Source of the DNA: Spirochaetia bacterium
GTDB taxonomy: Bacteria > Spirochaetota > Spirochaetia > Treponematales > Breznakiellaceae
NCBI GenBank assembly: GCA_026002025.1
Contig: BOAU01000010.1
Coordinates: 1-38,760 of the forward strand
Length of the DNA stretch: 38,760 nt
Direction of reading: 5' to 3'
Shown: one piece after another, positions 1-6,542 of the stretch
Position numbering within the stretch: position 1 is the first letter of the stretch
Layout: each line of letters opens with the position of its first letter
Translations under genes and position numbers: made by a program
Notes under the pieces: generated by a model
Told to the model about the DNA's origin: nothing
Databases searched by the model: none
What the model saw: the letters and a program-made list of their open reading frames with translations, nothing else

Positions 1-76
1 CCTCCCCCCCCATGTAATTCCTTACTATACAACGAATTACGCATTCATACCGCACACTTTTTTCAGTGGAAAAAAC

Positions 77-113
77 GCCGGAGAACCGCCTCTGCGGGGA
101 AAACGGCTTTTTT
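77..113 (+). terminator. Possible intrinsic terminator
   Basis: GCCG at 77-80 pairs with CGGC at 104-107, with a nested CCGC/GCGG hairpin at 86-97, followed by six T at 108-113. It would end a gene lying left of the window. The outer stem is short, so this is only a candidate. Confidence 0.35.
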
Positions 114-264
114 ATATGGGCATCTGCGTTGCGGATACCCAAAACCGCCCCGTTGGGGTGGATCGCTCCAAGAAACGAAGGTTTCAGGGCGGCTAATCAA
201 CCGTGATTGCCGCTCATAAGCCATCATTGATGGCAGGGCGGCGGCACGGAAAAAGGAGTTCTCT

Positions 265-729
265 ATGAAGAACTTTTTCAAACTTTTCGGGGTTATCGCC
301 ATGGTGGCGATAATCGGTATTGGGCTGGCGGGGTGCGATCCCAATGGTGACGGCGACGGCGATCCCGACACGTCCATCGCCGTAACCGGTAACGTAGAGG
401 CAAAGACGCTCACCCTTACCATTACAGCTAGCGGTGCAACGTGGCAAGAGGGAAGTGCGTCCAGAGGTGAGGATGTGGTAAATGATGTGTGCCCCGTAAC
501 ACAAGCAACCGGCGATATTCGTCACAGAGCCGACGTAAACTACGCTGATATAGTCTCGGCGGACAAAAAAACACTCACCTTAACCGTTTCCAAGCAGGGC
601 AATAGAACGGGAACCATAACCTTCACGCCGAAGACGTCGTCGATACCGTTTTCTACTCTAGGCTATCACATGTCAAATCCGAGTATGGGTACCATTACCG
701 GTAATCCCGTAACGTTCACCATCGACTAA
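265..729 (+). CDS. Small secreted lipoprotein, function unknown
   Basis: A 154-residue protein with a lipoprotein signal peptide: basic start, hydrophobic stretch at residues 7-20, and lipobox LAGC with the lipidated Cys at residue 24. After the Cys comes an Asp/Gly-rich tether (DPNGDGDGDPD) and then a Thr/Ser-rich region of likely beta structure with no recognised domain. The start is supported by AAGGAG seven bases before the ATG. It is preceded by about 200 bases that can fold into several GC-rich hairpins, and is followed by a strong terminator, so it appears to be a single-gene unit. Its signal peptide resembles those of the many small lipoproteins of termite-gut treponemes (family memory, not searched). 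It should sit at the periplasmic or outer face of a membrane. Role unknown. Confidence 0.8.
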   Translation: MKNFFKLFGVIAMVAIIGIGLAGCDPNGDGDGDPDTSIAVTGNVEAKTLTLTITASGATWQEGSASRGEDVVNDVCPVTQATGDIRHRADVNYADIVSADKKTLTLTVSKQGNRTGTITFTPKTSSIPFSTLGYHMSNPSMGTITGNPVTFTID

Positions 730-736
730 CGCACAA

Positions 737-771
737 ACCGCCCCTGTCCTCATGGTGGGGGCGGTATTTTT
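737..771 (+). terminator. Intrinsic terminator of the small lipoprotein gene
   Basis: Perfect 8-bp stem ACCGCCCC (737-744) / GGGGCGGT (758-765) with a 13-base loop, followed by ATTTTT. It starts eight bases after the lipoprotein stop codon. Confidence 0.85.
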
Positions 772-783
772 AAGGGGAACCGT

Positions 784-1202
784 ATGGACATTATCGTATT
801 GGAAGGTCTCAGGCACCGTGGGAAGACAGGCGCCTTGGGTATGCTCTACGCGCTTATGGCAAATACCATGCGAACACAACCGCGCGCCTCCGCCATAACT
901 AAGGTTGCAAAAGATTTTAAGGCGGTGAGTGGGGAAAAATAGCCCTTTTTACCGCCGGAGACGACCGCGGTGTGATAAAGAAAGGCATCGCCTACGCCGT
1001 TGCCCAAAAAGCAGCGGTTCTGATCGCCGCCAATTCATCCGGCTTTCCCTCAGCCACGCTCTACAGGCCCCATAGAATAGCACAGACTTTTCATACAACA
1101 CGGCTCAAAACACCGCCGCCGCAGCCGGATAAATCGGCTTTCCATGCCGCCTGCCTTGTCGCAAATATGAAAATCGCCCGGACAATTTTTGCGTATATAT
1201 AA
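784..1202 (+). pseudogene. P-loop NTPase-like gene interrupted by a one-base frameshift
   Basis: The first reading frame starts at ATG 784 after AGGGGAA and carries a Walker A motif, GLRHRGKT (residues 9-16), but stops at TAG 940-942 after 52 codons. The next frame continues from codon ATA at 939 as IALFTAGDD..IKKGIAYAVAQKAAVLIAAN and runs to 1202. Adding one A to the A5 run at 935-939 would restore a single frame of about 139 residues. The joined protein looks like a small P-loop kinase/ATPase of the 'VLEG...GKT...' type; the substrate is unknown. It may be a pseudogene, an assembly error, or a -1 slippage site, because Lys codon AAA 937-939 precedes the stop and can re-pair one base back. 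There is no obvious partner gene. Confidence 0.6.
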
Positions 1203-1218
1203 CCAAGGAAACGCTGAG

Positions 1219-1231
1219 GGCGCCTGACACC
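1219..1231. repeat. 13-bp near-palindrome, copy 1 (one mismatch)
   Basis: GGCGCCTGACACC differs at one base from GGTGCCTGACACC found at 4430-4442 and, on the other strand, at 20614-20626. This copy lies between genes, 17 bases after the broken NTPase gene. Confidence 0.6.
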
Positions 1232-1366
1232 GGGTAAACGCATAAAAAAATAGTGAAGAAAAGAGAAGAACCTTCGGCACAGGGAGGAAGAAAACGGCAG
1301 GCTGAAACGGCCTGTTACAAGAATGATGAAAACAGCCGTCTTGATGGAGTGCCTGGGACGGCCTGT

Positions 1367-1663
1367 CTATACTGCTTGTGCAGAAAGCGGATTTACCAGA
1401 CCGATACCGAGGGCAGATGAGATTTTGGCAAGAGTAGCTGCCGTGAAATTTTCTTCCCCATTCTCCCATCGTGAAATCATAACCTGCGAGACACCAAGTT
1501 TTTTAGCAAGTTCTTTTTGGGTATATCCCCGCTCCCGCCGTGTTATCTGTATGCTCACGGCGATATCAGCAACGAACTCTGCGGCAATCCGCTCATCGTA
1601 TGAAAGTGAATCAAGCAACCAGGTGTTTTCTTTTGATTCTGCTATTTTTTCCTTAATGGTCAT
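1367..1663 (-). CDS. XRE-family antitoxin (HigA-like)
   Basis: A 98-residue protein with a helix-turn-helix of the XRE/Cro type at about residues 36-92 (TRRERGYTQKELAKKLGVSQ..ISRWENGEENF). It is encoded directly downstream of the toxin gene and overlaps it by 11 bases, so the two are translationally coupled. I place the start at ATG 1663, six bases after GAGGAGG; an upstream TTG at 1678 would overlap that ribosome site and is unlikely. Its expected role is to neutralise the toxin and repress the shared promoter by binding the half-sites at 2055-2089. The order toxin then antitoxin is that of higBA. Family assignment is firm; the exact subfamily is not. Confidence 0.85.
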   Translation of the reverse strand: MTIKEKIAESKENTWLLDSLSYDERIAAEFVADIAVSIQITRRERGYTQKELAKKLGVSQVMISRWENGEENFTAATLAKISSALGIGLVNPLSAQAV

Positions 1664-2045
1664 CATTTTCCTCCTCAAGTTTGTTATAAATACTCTGCGC
1701 TCTCATTATTGCGGAGTCGTAATCACTTGAATCTTTTTCTTTAAAGGCGGTAAGCAATATAACAACTTCATCGTCTGCGTAAACATATATATATCGTTCG
1801 TTAATTTGACTGTGTGGGTGGCGTATAGCATAAAGATGAGGATTCTCGGTCCCTTGCAAATGCTCAAATTGCTGTAGATTGAGCGCATCTGTTCCCTGTT
1901 CATCAAGAACTTTCAGCCACGTATAGAGCCATCGTATATAGCGCCGTTCCTCCCCTTTGTTTTTACCCATCAATGCACTAAATTCATCGGGAAAGCACGC
2001 TGCTTGATATATATTGTTAAACCCAGCAACTTTTTCAATCTTCAT
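1653..2045 (-). CDS. RelE/HigB-type toxin (Gp49-like)
   Basis: A 130-residue protein of the phage-derived Gp49-like/HigB group of the RelE superfamily, whose members are usually ribosome-dependent mRNA endonucleases. The family signature is visible near the C-terminal half: LYAIRHP..INERYIYVYADDEVVILLTAFKEK followed by a final helix (AIMRAQSIYNKLEEE). I prefer ATG 2045, seven bases after AAGGA, over the TTG codons just upstream. It is the first gene of a two-gene unit with the XRE antitoxin and has its own consensus promoter. The pair is probably mobile or stabilising. An alternative view, that it is only a regulatory pair, is less likely. Active-site residues of this group vary, so activity cannot be read from sequence. 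Confidence 0.82.
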   Translation of the reverse strand: MKIEKVAGFNNIYQAACFPDEFSALMGKNKGEERRYIRWLYTWLKVLDEQGTDALNLQQFEHLQGTENPHLYAIRHPHSQINERYIYVYADDEVVILLTAFKEKDSSDYDSAIMRAQSIYNKLEEENDDH

Positions 2046-2054
2046 CAACAATCC

Positions 2055-2095
2055 TTATATAACCTCATTATATAACCTTTAAGTTATATTGTCAA
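2055..2095 (-). promoter_or_regulatory. Consensus sigma-70 promoter with operator half-sites for the toxin-antitoxin pair
   Basis: On the minus strand TTGACA (2095-2090), a 17-base spacer and TATAAT (2072-2067) match the sigma-70 consensus at all 12 positions. Two direct copies of AGGTTATATAA lie at 2078-2068 and 2065-2055, and an inverted half-site ATATAAC at 2089-2083. The first direct copy covers the -10 box, as expected for autorepression by an antitoxin. Confidence 0.8.
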
Positions 2096-2121
2096 TACGT
2101 CGGGGGCGCCGAAGCCCAATA

Positions 2122-2172
2122 CACGGGGGCTGCCATCGGACCGCAGGTCTGCGGGCGGCCCCCGTGCTTTTT
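2122..2172 (+). terminator. Strong terminator-like hairpin upstream of pyrG
   Basis: A 9-bp GC-rich perfect stem, CACGGGGGC (2122-2130) / GCCCCCGTG (2158-2166), is followed by CTTTTT. No plus-strand gene ends nearby. It may be the terminator of a gene replaced by the toxin-antitoxin pair, or a leader attenuator of pyrG if a promoter exists further left. Confidence 0.6.
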
Positions 2173-2189
2173 CCATGGATTTCTGCCCA

Positions 2190-2218
2190 TTGACCAAGCC
2201 CCCGCCCCTCGGGATAAT
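2190..2218 (+). promoter_or_regulatory. pyrG promoter, probably giving a leaderless mRNA
   Basis: TTGACC (2190-2195), a 17-base spacer and GATAAT (2213-2218). The expected start of transcription is near A2225, only two bases before the pyrG ATG at 2227, and there is no Shine-Dalgarno sequence at a usable distance. Confidence 0.6.
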
Positions 2219-2226
2219 AGTTTTAC

Positions 2227-3843
2227 ATGAATAAGTTTATTTTTGTCTCAGGGGGAGTGTGTTCCAGTTTGGGGAAGGGTGTGGCCGCTTCTTCCCTGGG
2301 GGCTTTGCTGGAAAGCCGGGGGCTGAATGTCCGTATGGTCAAGTGCGACCCCTACATCAACGTGGACGCCGGAACCATGAGCCCCTACCAGCACGGCGAG
2401 GTGTATGTCACCGATGACGGGGCCGAGACTGACCTGGACCTGGGGAATTACGCCCGGTTTACCGGGAGCCCCCTTTCGCGGGCCAATTCGGTTACCACCG
2501 GCCAGGTCTACGAGGCGGTGATCCGCAAGGAGCGGGAAGGGCGTTTTCTGGGCCGCTGCGTCCAGGTTATTCCCCACATCACCGACGAGATCAAGAGCCG
2601 GATTCTGGCGGTTGCCAAGGAAGACCCCGACACCGATGTGGTGATCGTGGAGATCGGCGGTACCGTGGGGGATATTGAGTCCATTCCCTTCCTCGAAGCG
2701 GCCCGGCAGCTTATTCATGAATCGGGGCGGACCAACGCCCTTTCGGTCCACCTTACCCTGATCCCCGAGGTTGCCGGGGGGGAACTCAAGACCAAGCCCA
2801 CCCAGCACTCGGTCAAGGCCATGCAGGAAATGGGGATTCAGCCTGATGTGCTGATCTGCCGCGCCCCGGTGATGCTGGACGAGAGCACCCGCCGCAAGAT
2901 CGCCCTTTTTACCAATGTGGAAAGCGACGCGGTTTTTACTTCCTACGATGTGGACACCACGATTTACGAAATTCCGATCATTTTCTTTAACCAAAAGCTG
3001 GATCAGGTTGTTTTAAAAAAGATGGGGGTGGAAAGCCGCCACGCGAAACTGAACCCCTGGTACTCCATGATGGACCGTTTCGCTAACCGCAAGGGCAAGG
3101 TCCGGATCGGCATCGTGGGCAAGTACATGGAACTCCACGACGCCTATAAATCGGTGTATGAGGCCCTGTTCCACGCCGGGCTGGAATGCGCCGTAGAGGT
3201 GGAGTTGGTTAAAATCGACTCCTCCCAACTGGAAGAGGCGGAAAATGTCGATACCGTTCTTAACGGGGAAGAGAAAATCGATGGCATTCTGGTTCCTGGC
3301 GGTTTCGGCCAGCGGGGGATCAACGGCATGGTCAAGGCGGCAGCCTGGGCCCGGACCAACAAAGTGCCCTATTTTGGAATATGCCTGGGGATGCAGATCA
3401 TGGTGATCGACTGGGGCCGGAATGTGCTGGGCTGGGAGGACGCGGATTCCACCGAGTTCAACCAGGATTCAAAGCATCCGGTGATCTCTTTATTGGAAGA
3501 GCAGGTTGATGTGAAAAATTACGGGGGGACCATGCGGCTGGGAAAGAGCGAAACCGTGGCGGAGTCGGGAACCCGCATACTTGCCGCCTATAAAGAAAAG
3601 AACATCTGGGAACGCCACCGGCACCGCTATGAATTTTCCAACAAGTACCGCACGGAAATGGCCGATTCGGGCCTCAAAATTGCCGCCCTTACCCCCGACG
3701 GCAGTTTGGTAGAATGTGTGGAATGGCCGGATCATCCCTGGGGACTGGGGGTCCAGTTCCACCCGGAGTTTAAATCCAAGCCCACCGCCGCCAGCCCCCT
3801 GTTCCGGGATTTTATCGCCGCGGTGAGGGATCAAAAGAAGTGA
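2227..3843 (+). CDS. pyrG: CTP synthase
   Basis: A full-length 538-residue cytosolic CTP synthase, which converts UTP to CTP using ATP and glutamine. The N-terminal synthetase domain holds the P-loop SSLGKG (residues 13-18) and the UTP/Mg region (HGEVYVTDDGAETDLDLG, 56-73). The C-terminal class I glutaminase domain has the nucleophile Cys386 in GICLGMQ and the catalytic His512/Glu514 in FHPEF. All catalytic residues are present. It begins at ATG 2227 with almost no 5' leader. The stop codon overlaps the GTG start of lptC, so pyrG heads a pyrG-lptC-lptA-lptB unit that links nucleotide supply with envelope genes, as CTP is needed for lipid and sugar activation. Confidence 0.98.
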   Translation: MNKFIFVSGGVCSSLGKGVAASSLGALLESRGLNVRMVKCDPYINVDAGTMSPYQHGEVYVTDDGAETDLDLGNYARFTGSPLSRANSVTTGQVYEAVIRKEREGRFLGRCVQVIPHITDEIKSRILAVAKEDPDTDVVIVEIGGTVGDIESIPFLEAARQLIHESGRTNALSVHLTLIPEVAGGELKTKPTQHSVKAMQEMGIQPDVLICRAPVMLDESTRRKIALFTNVESDAVFTSYDVDTTIYEIPIIFFNQKLDQVVLKKMGVESRHAKLNPWYSMMDRFANRKGKVRIGIVGKYMELHDAYKSVYEALFHAGLECAVEVELVKIDSSQLEEAENVDTVLNGEEKIDGILVPGGFGQRGINGMVKAAAWARTNKVPYFGICLGMQIMVIDWGRNVLGWEDADSTEFNQDSKHPVISLLEEQVDVKNYGGTMRLGKSETVAESGTRILAAYKEKNIWERHRHRYEFSNKYRTEMADSGLKIAALTPDGSLVECVEWPDHPWGLGVQFHPEFKSKPTAASPLFRDFIAAVRDQKK

Positions 3844-4427
3844 AGTTCCGGCAGTTTCTTATCGCCCTTTCGGTATTCCTCCTCATGAACGCCTGTTCCT
3901 TTGATTACGGCGATGATGCCGGGGAGGACGGCGGGCTCCCCGACATTGTGATGGCCGATGTGGAGTATGTCCGGGTGCGGAGCGGGGACCCCCAGGTGCG
4001 TTTCCGGGCGGAATTGGCGGAACGGTATGAGGAACGCCAGGTCATGGAACTGCGGAATTTTACCTTTGAACAGTTTGATCACCATGGGGCGGAGGTGAAT
4101 GCCGTAGGCCATGCGGGAACCGCCCATGTGGAGCTTGATTCGGGGAATGTGAATCTGCGGGACGGGGTCAGTATCGTTGTCGATTCCGAGGATATGACCA
4201 TTGAAACAACTAAGCTTGACTGGGCGGACAAGGAGCGTATCCTTTCCGGTGACGCGGAGGATGAGGTGAATATCTTCCGGGAAAACGGGACCAGTTTTAA
4301 CGGCCGCGGTTTTACCGTCAACGCCCGGAGCCGGACCTGGGAATTTACCGGGGACGTGGGGGGCACCTATGTCCACGATGATGATGAGGATGAAGACACC
4401 GAAGCTGAGGCCGAGGATGCTGAATAA
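3840..4427 (+). CDS. lptC: LptC-like envelope lipoprotein
   Basis: A 195-residue protein with a short signal peptide and lipobox MNAC (Cys19), then an acidic spacer and a beta-rich LptC/OstA-like fold (DIVMADVEYVRVRSGDPQVRFRAE.., repeated strand pattern to about residue 175) and a very acidic tail. In LPS-bearing bacteria LptC is anchored in the inner membrane and passes LPS from LptB2FG to LptA. The start is GTG 3840 overlapping the pyrG stop. The protein is followed directly by lptA and lptB. Being a lipoprotein rather than having an uncleaved anchor is a departure from the E. coli form. Assignment rests on context as much as on sequence. Confidence 0.7.
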   Translation: MKFRQFLIALSVFLLMNACSFDYGDDAGEDGGLPDIVMADVEYVRVRSGDPQVRFRAELAERYEERQVMELRNFTFEQFDHHGAEVNAVGHAGTAHVELDSGNVNLRDGVSIVVDSEDMTIETTKLDWADKERILSGDAEDEVNIFRENGTSFNGRGFTVNARSRTWEFTGDVGGTYVHDDDEDEDTEAEAEDAE

Positions 4428-5037
4428 AAGGTGCCTGACACCATTTTTTATATTATTTTTTTGCGGCGCGGCAATCACCCATGCCGATGTGTTCACCTTT
4501 AAGGCGGACCGGATGACCGGGAGCCGGGCCTCGGGAAAGGAAATTACCATCCTGGTGGGGAACGCCGAGGTGCGGTCCGACAATCTGCTCCTCAGGGCAA
4601 ACCGGATCGAACTCCAGGGGGACGATAACCAGTTCATCGACTGCACCGGGGAAGTTTGGGGCCGGGAGGAGGAGAAGGACATCATCTTTTTAACCGACCG
4701 GCTGCGCTATGACCGGAAGCTGAAAATCGCCCGGCTTGAGGGGAATTCAACCCTGGAGGATAAAAAAAATGAAATCGTCGCCAAGGGCCGTTTTATCGAG
4801 TATGATGATCAGGCGGAGGTGACGGTGTTTCAGATATCGGTGCGGCTTTTTAAGGAAGAGATGGTGTGCCGCTCCGAGTATGCGGTGTACCGCCGCACGG
4901 AAAAGCTGCTGGACCTTTCCGGCTTTCCCGTGGTTTTCAAAAAGAACGATGAATTCCGGGCCGACCGCATCCGGGTGGACCTGGATACCGACGATGTTAC
5001 CATGGAAGGGGCCGTTTCCGGCTCCATAAAGAATTAG
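4417..5037 (+). CDS. lptA: LptA/OstA-like periplasmic bridge protein
   Basis: A 206-residue exported protein with the OstA/LptA fold, seen as regular strands such as FTFKADRMTGSRASGKEITILVGNAEVRSDNLLLRANRIEL and a second set near YDRKLKIARLEGN. The best start is ATG 4417, overlapping the lptC stop, giving signal peptide residues 1-23 with cleavage after THA. An earlier ATG at 4369 would add 16 residues without a signal-peptide rationale. LptA proteins form a hydrophobic bridge across the periplasm. The 13-bp repeat at 4430-4442 encodes residues 5-9 of the signal peptide, so the repeat has been absorbed into the coding sequence. Neighbours lptC and lptB support the call. Confidence 0.75.
   Translation: MLNKRCLTPFFILFFCGAAITHADVFTFKADRMTGSRASGKEITILVGNAEVRSDNLLLRANRIELQGDDNQFIDCTGEVWGREEEKDIIFLTDRLRYDRKLKIARLEGNSTLEDKKNEIVAKGRFIEYDDQAEVTVFQISVRLFKEEMVCRSEYAVYRRTEKLLDLSGFPVVFKKNDEFRADRIRVDLDTDDVTMEGAVSGSIKN
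4430..4442. repeat. 13-bp near-palindrome, copy 2, inside lptA
   Basis: GGTGCCTGACACC, here three bases after the lptC stop and read in the lptA frame as part of RCLTP. A reverse-strand copy is at 20614-20626 and a one-mismatch copy at 1219-1231. Confidence 0.75.
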
Positions 5038-5039
5038 CC

Positions 5040-6011
5040 ATGAGCGATACTGAAGCGGAACCCATTACCCGTTCAGGGGGCCTCCTGGGAAGGGCGGCGC
5101 TGCTTCGGCCCGCCTCCCCGCCGGAATCTCTTGCCGAAATTGTTGTTCAGGATACTCCGCCGGAGCCCATTCCCGAGCCAATCCTTGAGCCTGTCGTCGA
5201 AGTTGTAGATCAAAGTCCTTCTCCGCTCCTCCTCCCGGAGCCCGGTCCTAATATTTTGCCCCCCCTTGTGGTCCGGCCCCAGGACCTTCATGTGCTTGGG
5301 GTCAAGGACCTCCACAAAAAGTTCGGCCGCAAAGAGGTGGTCCGGGGGGTGAACTTTTCCATGAATAACGGCGAAGTGGCGGGGCTTTTGGGCCCAAACG
5401 GCGCCGGGAAAACAACCATTTTCTATATGATTGTCGGGTTTTATCACCCCACTGCGGGGCTGGTCACCATGGACAACATGGATATCACCGCCAAGCCCAT
5501 GTACCTCCGCGCCCGGCAGGGCATCGCCTACCTCCCCCAGGAGGCGTCGATCTTCCGCAAGCTCACGGTGGAGCAGAACATCTGGGCCATTCTGGAGAGC
5601 CGCAGGGATATCAACAAAAATGAGAAGAAAGAGCGCCTGGAATTTTTGCTTGACGAATTCGGCATCGGCCGGCTCCGCAAGCAGTTCGGGTATACCCTTT
5701 CCGGGGGGGAACGGCGGCGCACCGAAATCGCCCGGGCCCTCGCCACGGAACCAAAATTCCTTTTATTGGACGAGCCCTTCGCCGGTATCGACCCCATCGC
5801 GGTCTTTGAAATCAAGCAGATCATCCGCCGCCTTGCCGAAAAGGGCATCGGTATCCTCATCACCGACCATAACGTCCGGGACACCCTGGAAATCACCACC
5901 GAAGCCTTCATCATAGCCAACGGCACCATCGTTGCCCGGGGGGGCCGGGATGCGATCCTCGCCAACGACATGGTCAGGGAAGTGTACCTGGGCAGCGAAT
6001 TCAGGATGTAG
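5040..6011 (+). CDS. lptB: LptB-like ABC transporter ATPase with a Pro/Glu-rich N-terminal extension
   Basis: A 323-residue cytosolic ATPase that would power extraction of LPS-like lipids. The ABC domain starts near residue 83 and has Walker A GPNGAGKTT (118-126), Q-loop Gln167, signature LSGGERRR (219-226), Walker B LLLDEP (241-246, Glu245) and switch His277 in TDHNVR. The LptB family is normally about 240 residues; here residues 1-82 form an extra segment rich in Pro and Glu (PPEPIPEPILEPVVE). No ATG suitable for a shorter start is visible between the extension and the domain, and the ATG at 5040 sits two bases after the lptA stop, so the extension appears real. The permeases LptF/LptG are not in this window. 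Confidence 0.9.
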   Translation: MSDTEAEPITRSGGLLGRAALLRPASPPESLAEIVVQDTPPEPIPEPILEPVVEVVDQSPSPLLLPEPGPNILPPLVVRPQDLHVLGVKDLHKKFGRKEVVRGVNFSMNNGEVAGLLGPNGAGKTTIFYMIVGFYHPTAGLVTMDNMDITAKPMYLRARQGIAYLPQEASIFRKLTVEQNIWAILESRRDINKNEKKERLEFLLDEFGIGRLRKQFGYTLSGGERRRTEIARALATEPKFLLLDEPFAGIDPIAVFEIKQIIRRLAEKGIGILITDHNVRDTLEITTEAFIIANGTIVARGGRDAILANDMVREVYLGSEFRM

Positions 6012-6066
6012 CTAGGCTTGCCGGCCTTTTATTTGATAGTATGATCCCAAGAGGCGGTTTTTAGAC

Positions 6067-6189
6067 ATGATTACTCTAGAGCGTTTAACGATAACAAATT
6101 TTAGAGGTTTTGATAGCCTTATAAAAAAGACAAATATTTATGAAAAATGCGTCCCCTTGACTTTAGTTCCGCTATCGGCCTATAGTTAA
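6067..6189 (+). pseudogene. N-terminal remnant of an AAA/OLD-like ATPase
   Basis: A 40-codon frame starting at ATG 6067. Residues 1-18 (MITLERLTITNFRGFDSL) match the typical first strand and loop of RecF/SMC/OLD-type ATPases, which open with 'L..L.I.NFRGF'. The frame loses this character after about residue 30, where the DNA becomes the gcv promoter (6157-6186). A plausible ancestral promoter, TTGCCG-16-TATGAT, lies at 6018-6045. The Walker A motif and the rest of the gene are gone. It is best read as the stump of a deleted gene lying between lptB and the riboswitch. Confidence 0.55.
6157..6186 (+). promoter_or_regulatory. Promoter of the gcv riboswitch operon
   Basis: TTGACT (6157-6162), an 18-base spacer and TATAGT (6181-6186). 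Transcription would start near 6193, about 15 bases before the first glycine aptamer. Confidence 0.65.
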
Positions 6190-6207
6190 CAAGATACTTC
6201 GAACGAA

Positions 6208-6453
6208 GAATCCGGGAGAGAATGGAAGCGGCGGATGGCATGGTCATCCGGTTTCTGTCGCCGAAGGGGCAATAGCGAAAAACTCTCAGGCAAAAGTACC
6301 GGATTCTGACGAAACTCCGAAAAGCTGCGGCTAATTTAAGACCGGATATGGTTTGGTTTTAAGTAGTCCCGGCACCGAAGGGGCAATTTCCCGGCAAGCC
6401 GCGGTTTAAACCGCTTACAACCGGGGGAGAATCTTTCAGGTTATAGACGGAGC
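6208..6453 (+). ncRNA. Tandem glycine riboswitch
   Basis: Aptamer 1 (6208-6306) is closed by GAATCCG / CGGATTC and carries the conserved GGGAGAG (6214-6220), CCGAAGGGGCAA (6261-6272) and CTCTCAGGCAAAAG (6283-6296). Aptamer 2 (6315-6452) is closed by CTCCG / CGGAG and carries a second CCGAAGGGGCAA (6375-6386), but its last conserved box reads ATCTTTCAGG (6431-6440) rather than CTCTCAGG. The two are joined by a short linker, the classical tandem arrangement. It precedes the glycine cleavage genes by about 90 bases and should switch them on when glycine is high. A small GCGTT-GAT-AACGC hairpin at 6466-6478 may belong to the expression platform. Confidence 0.93.
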
Positions 6454-6542
6454 GCATTCCGGCGGGCGTTGATAACGCTTTGCCGAACAGACCCCATCTT
6501 TTGGATAGGGTGTGCGCTCATGTTCCTGAAGGAGGTCCCGGT

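Noticed and set aside
931..942. Canonical X-XXY-YYZ frameshift heptamer at the broken P-loop gene
   Set aside because: The zero-frame codons GGG GAA AAA TAG do not fit the heptamer rule; only single-codon slippage at AAA remains possible.
2248..2994. Minus-strand 248-codon frame inside pyrG
   Set aside because: Complement of conserved CTP synthase sequence, with a His/Gly-rich composition typical of shadows.
3831..4685. Minus-strand 284-codon frame opposite lptC and lptA
   Set aside because: Both opposite genes have signal peptides, ribosome context and order typical of the lpt locus; the antisense frame has none.
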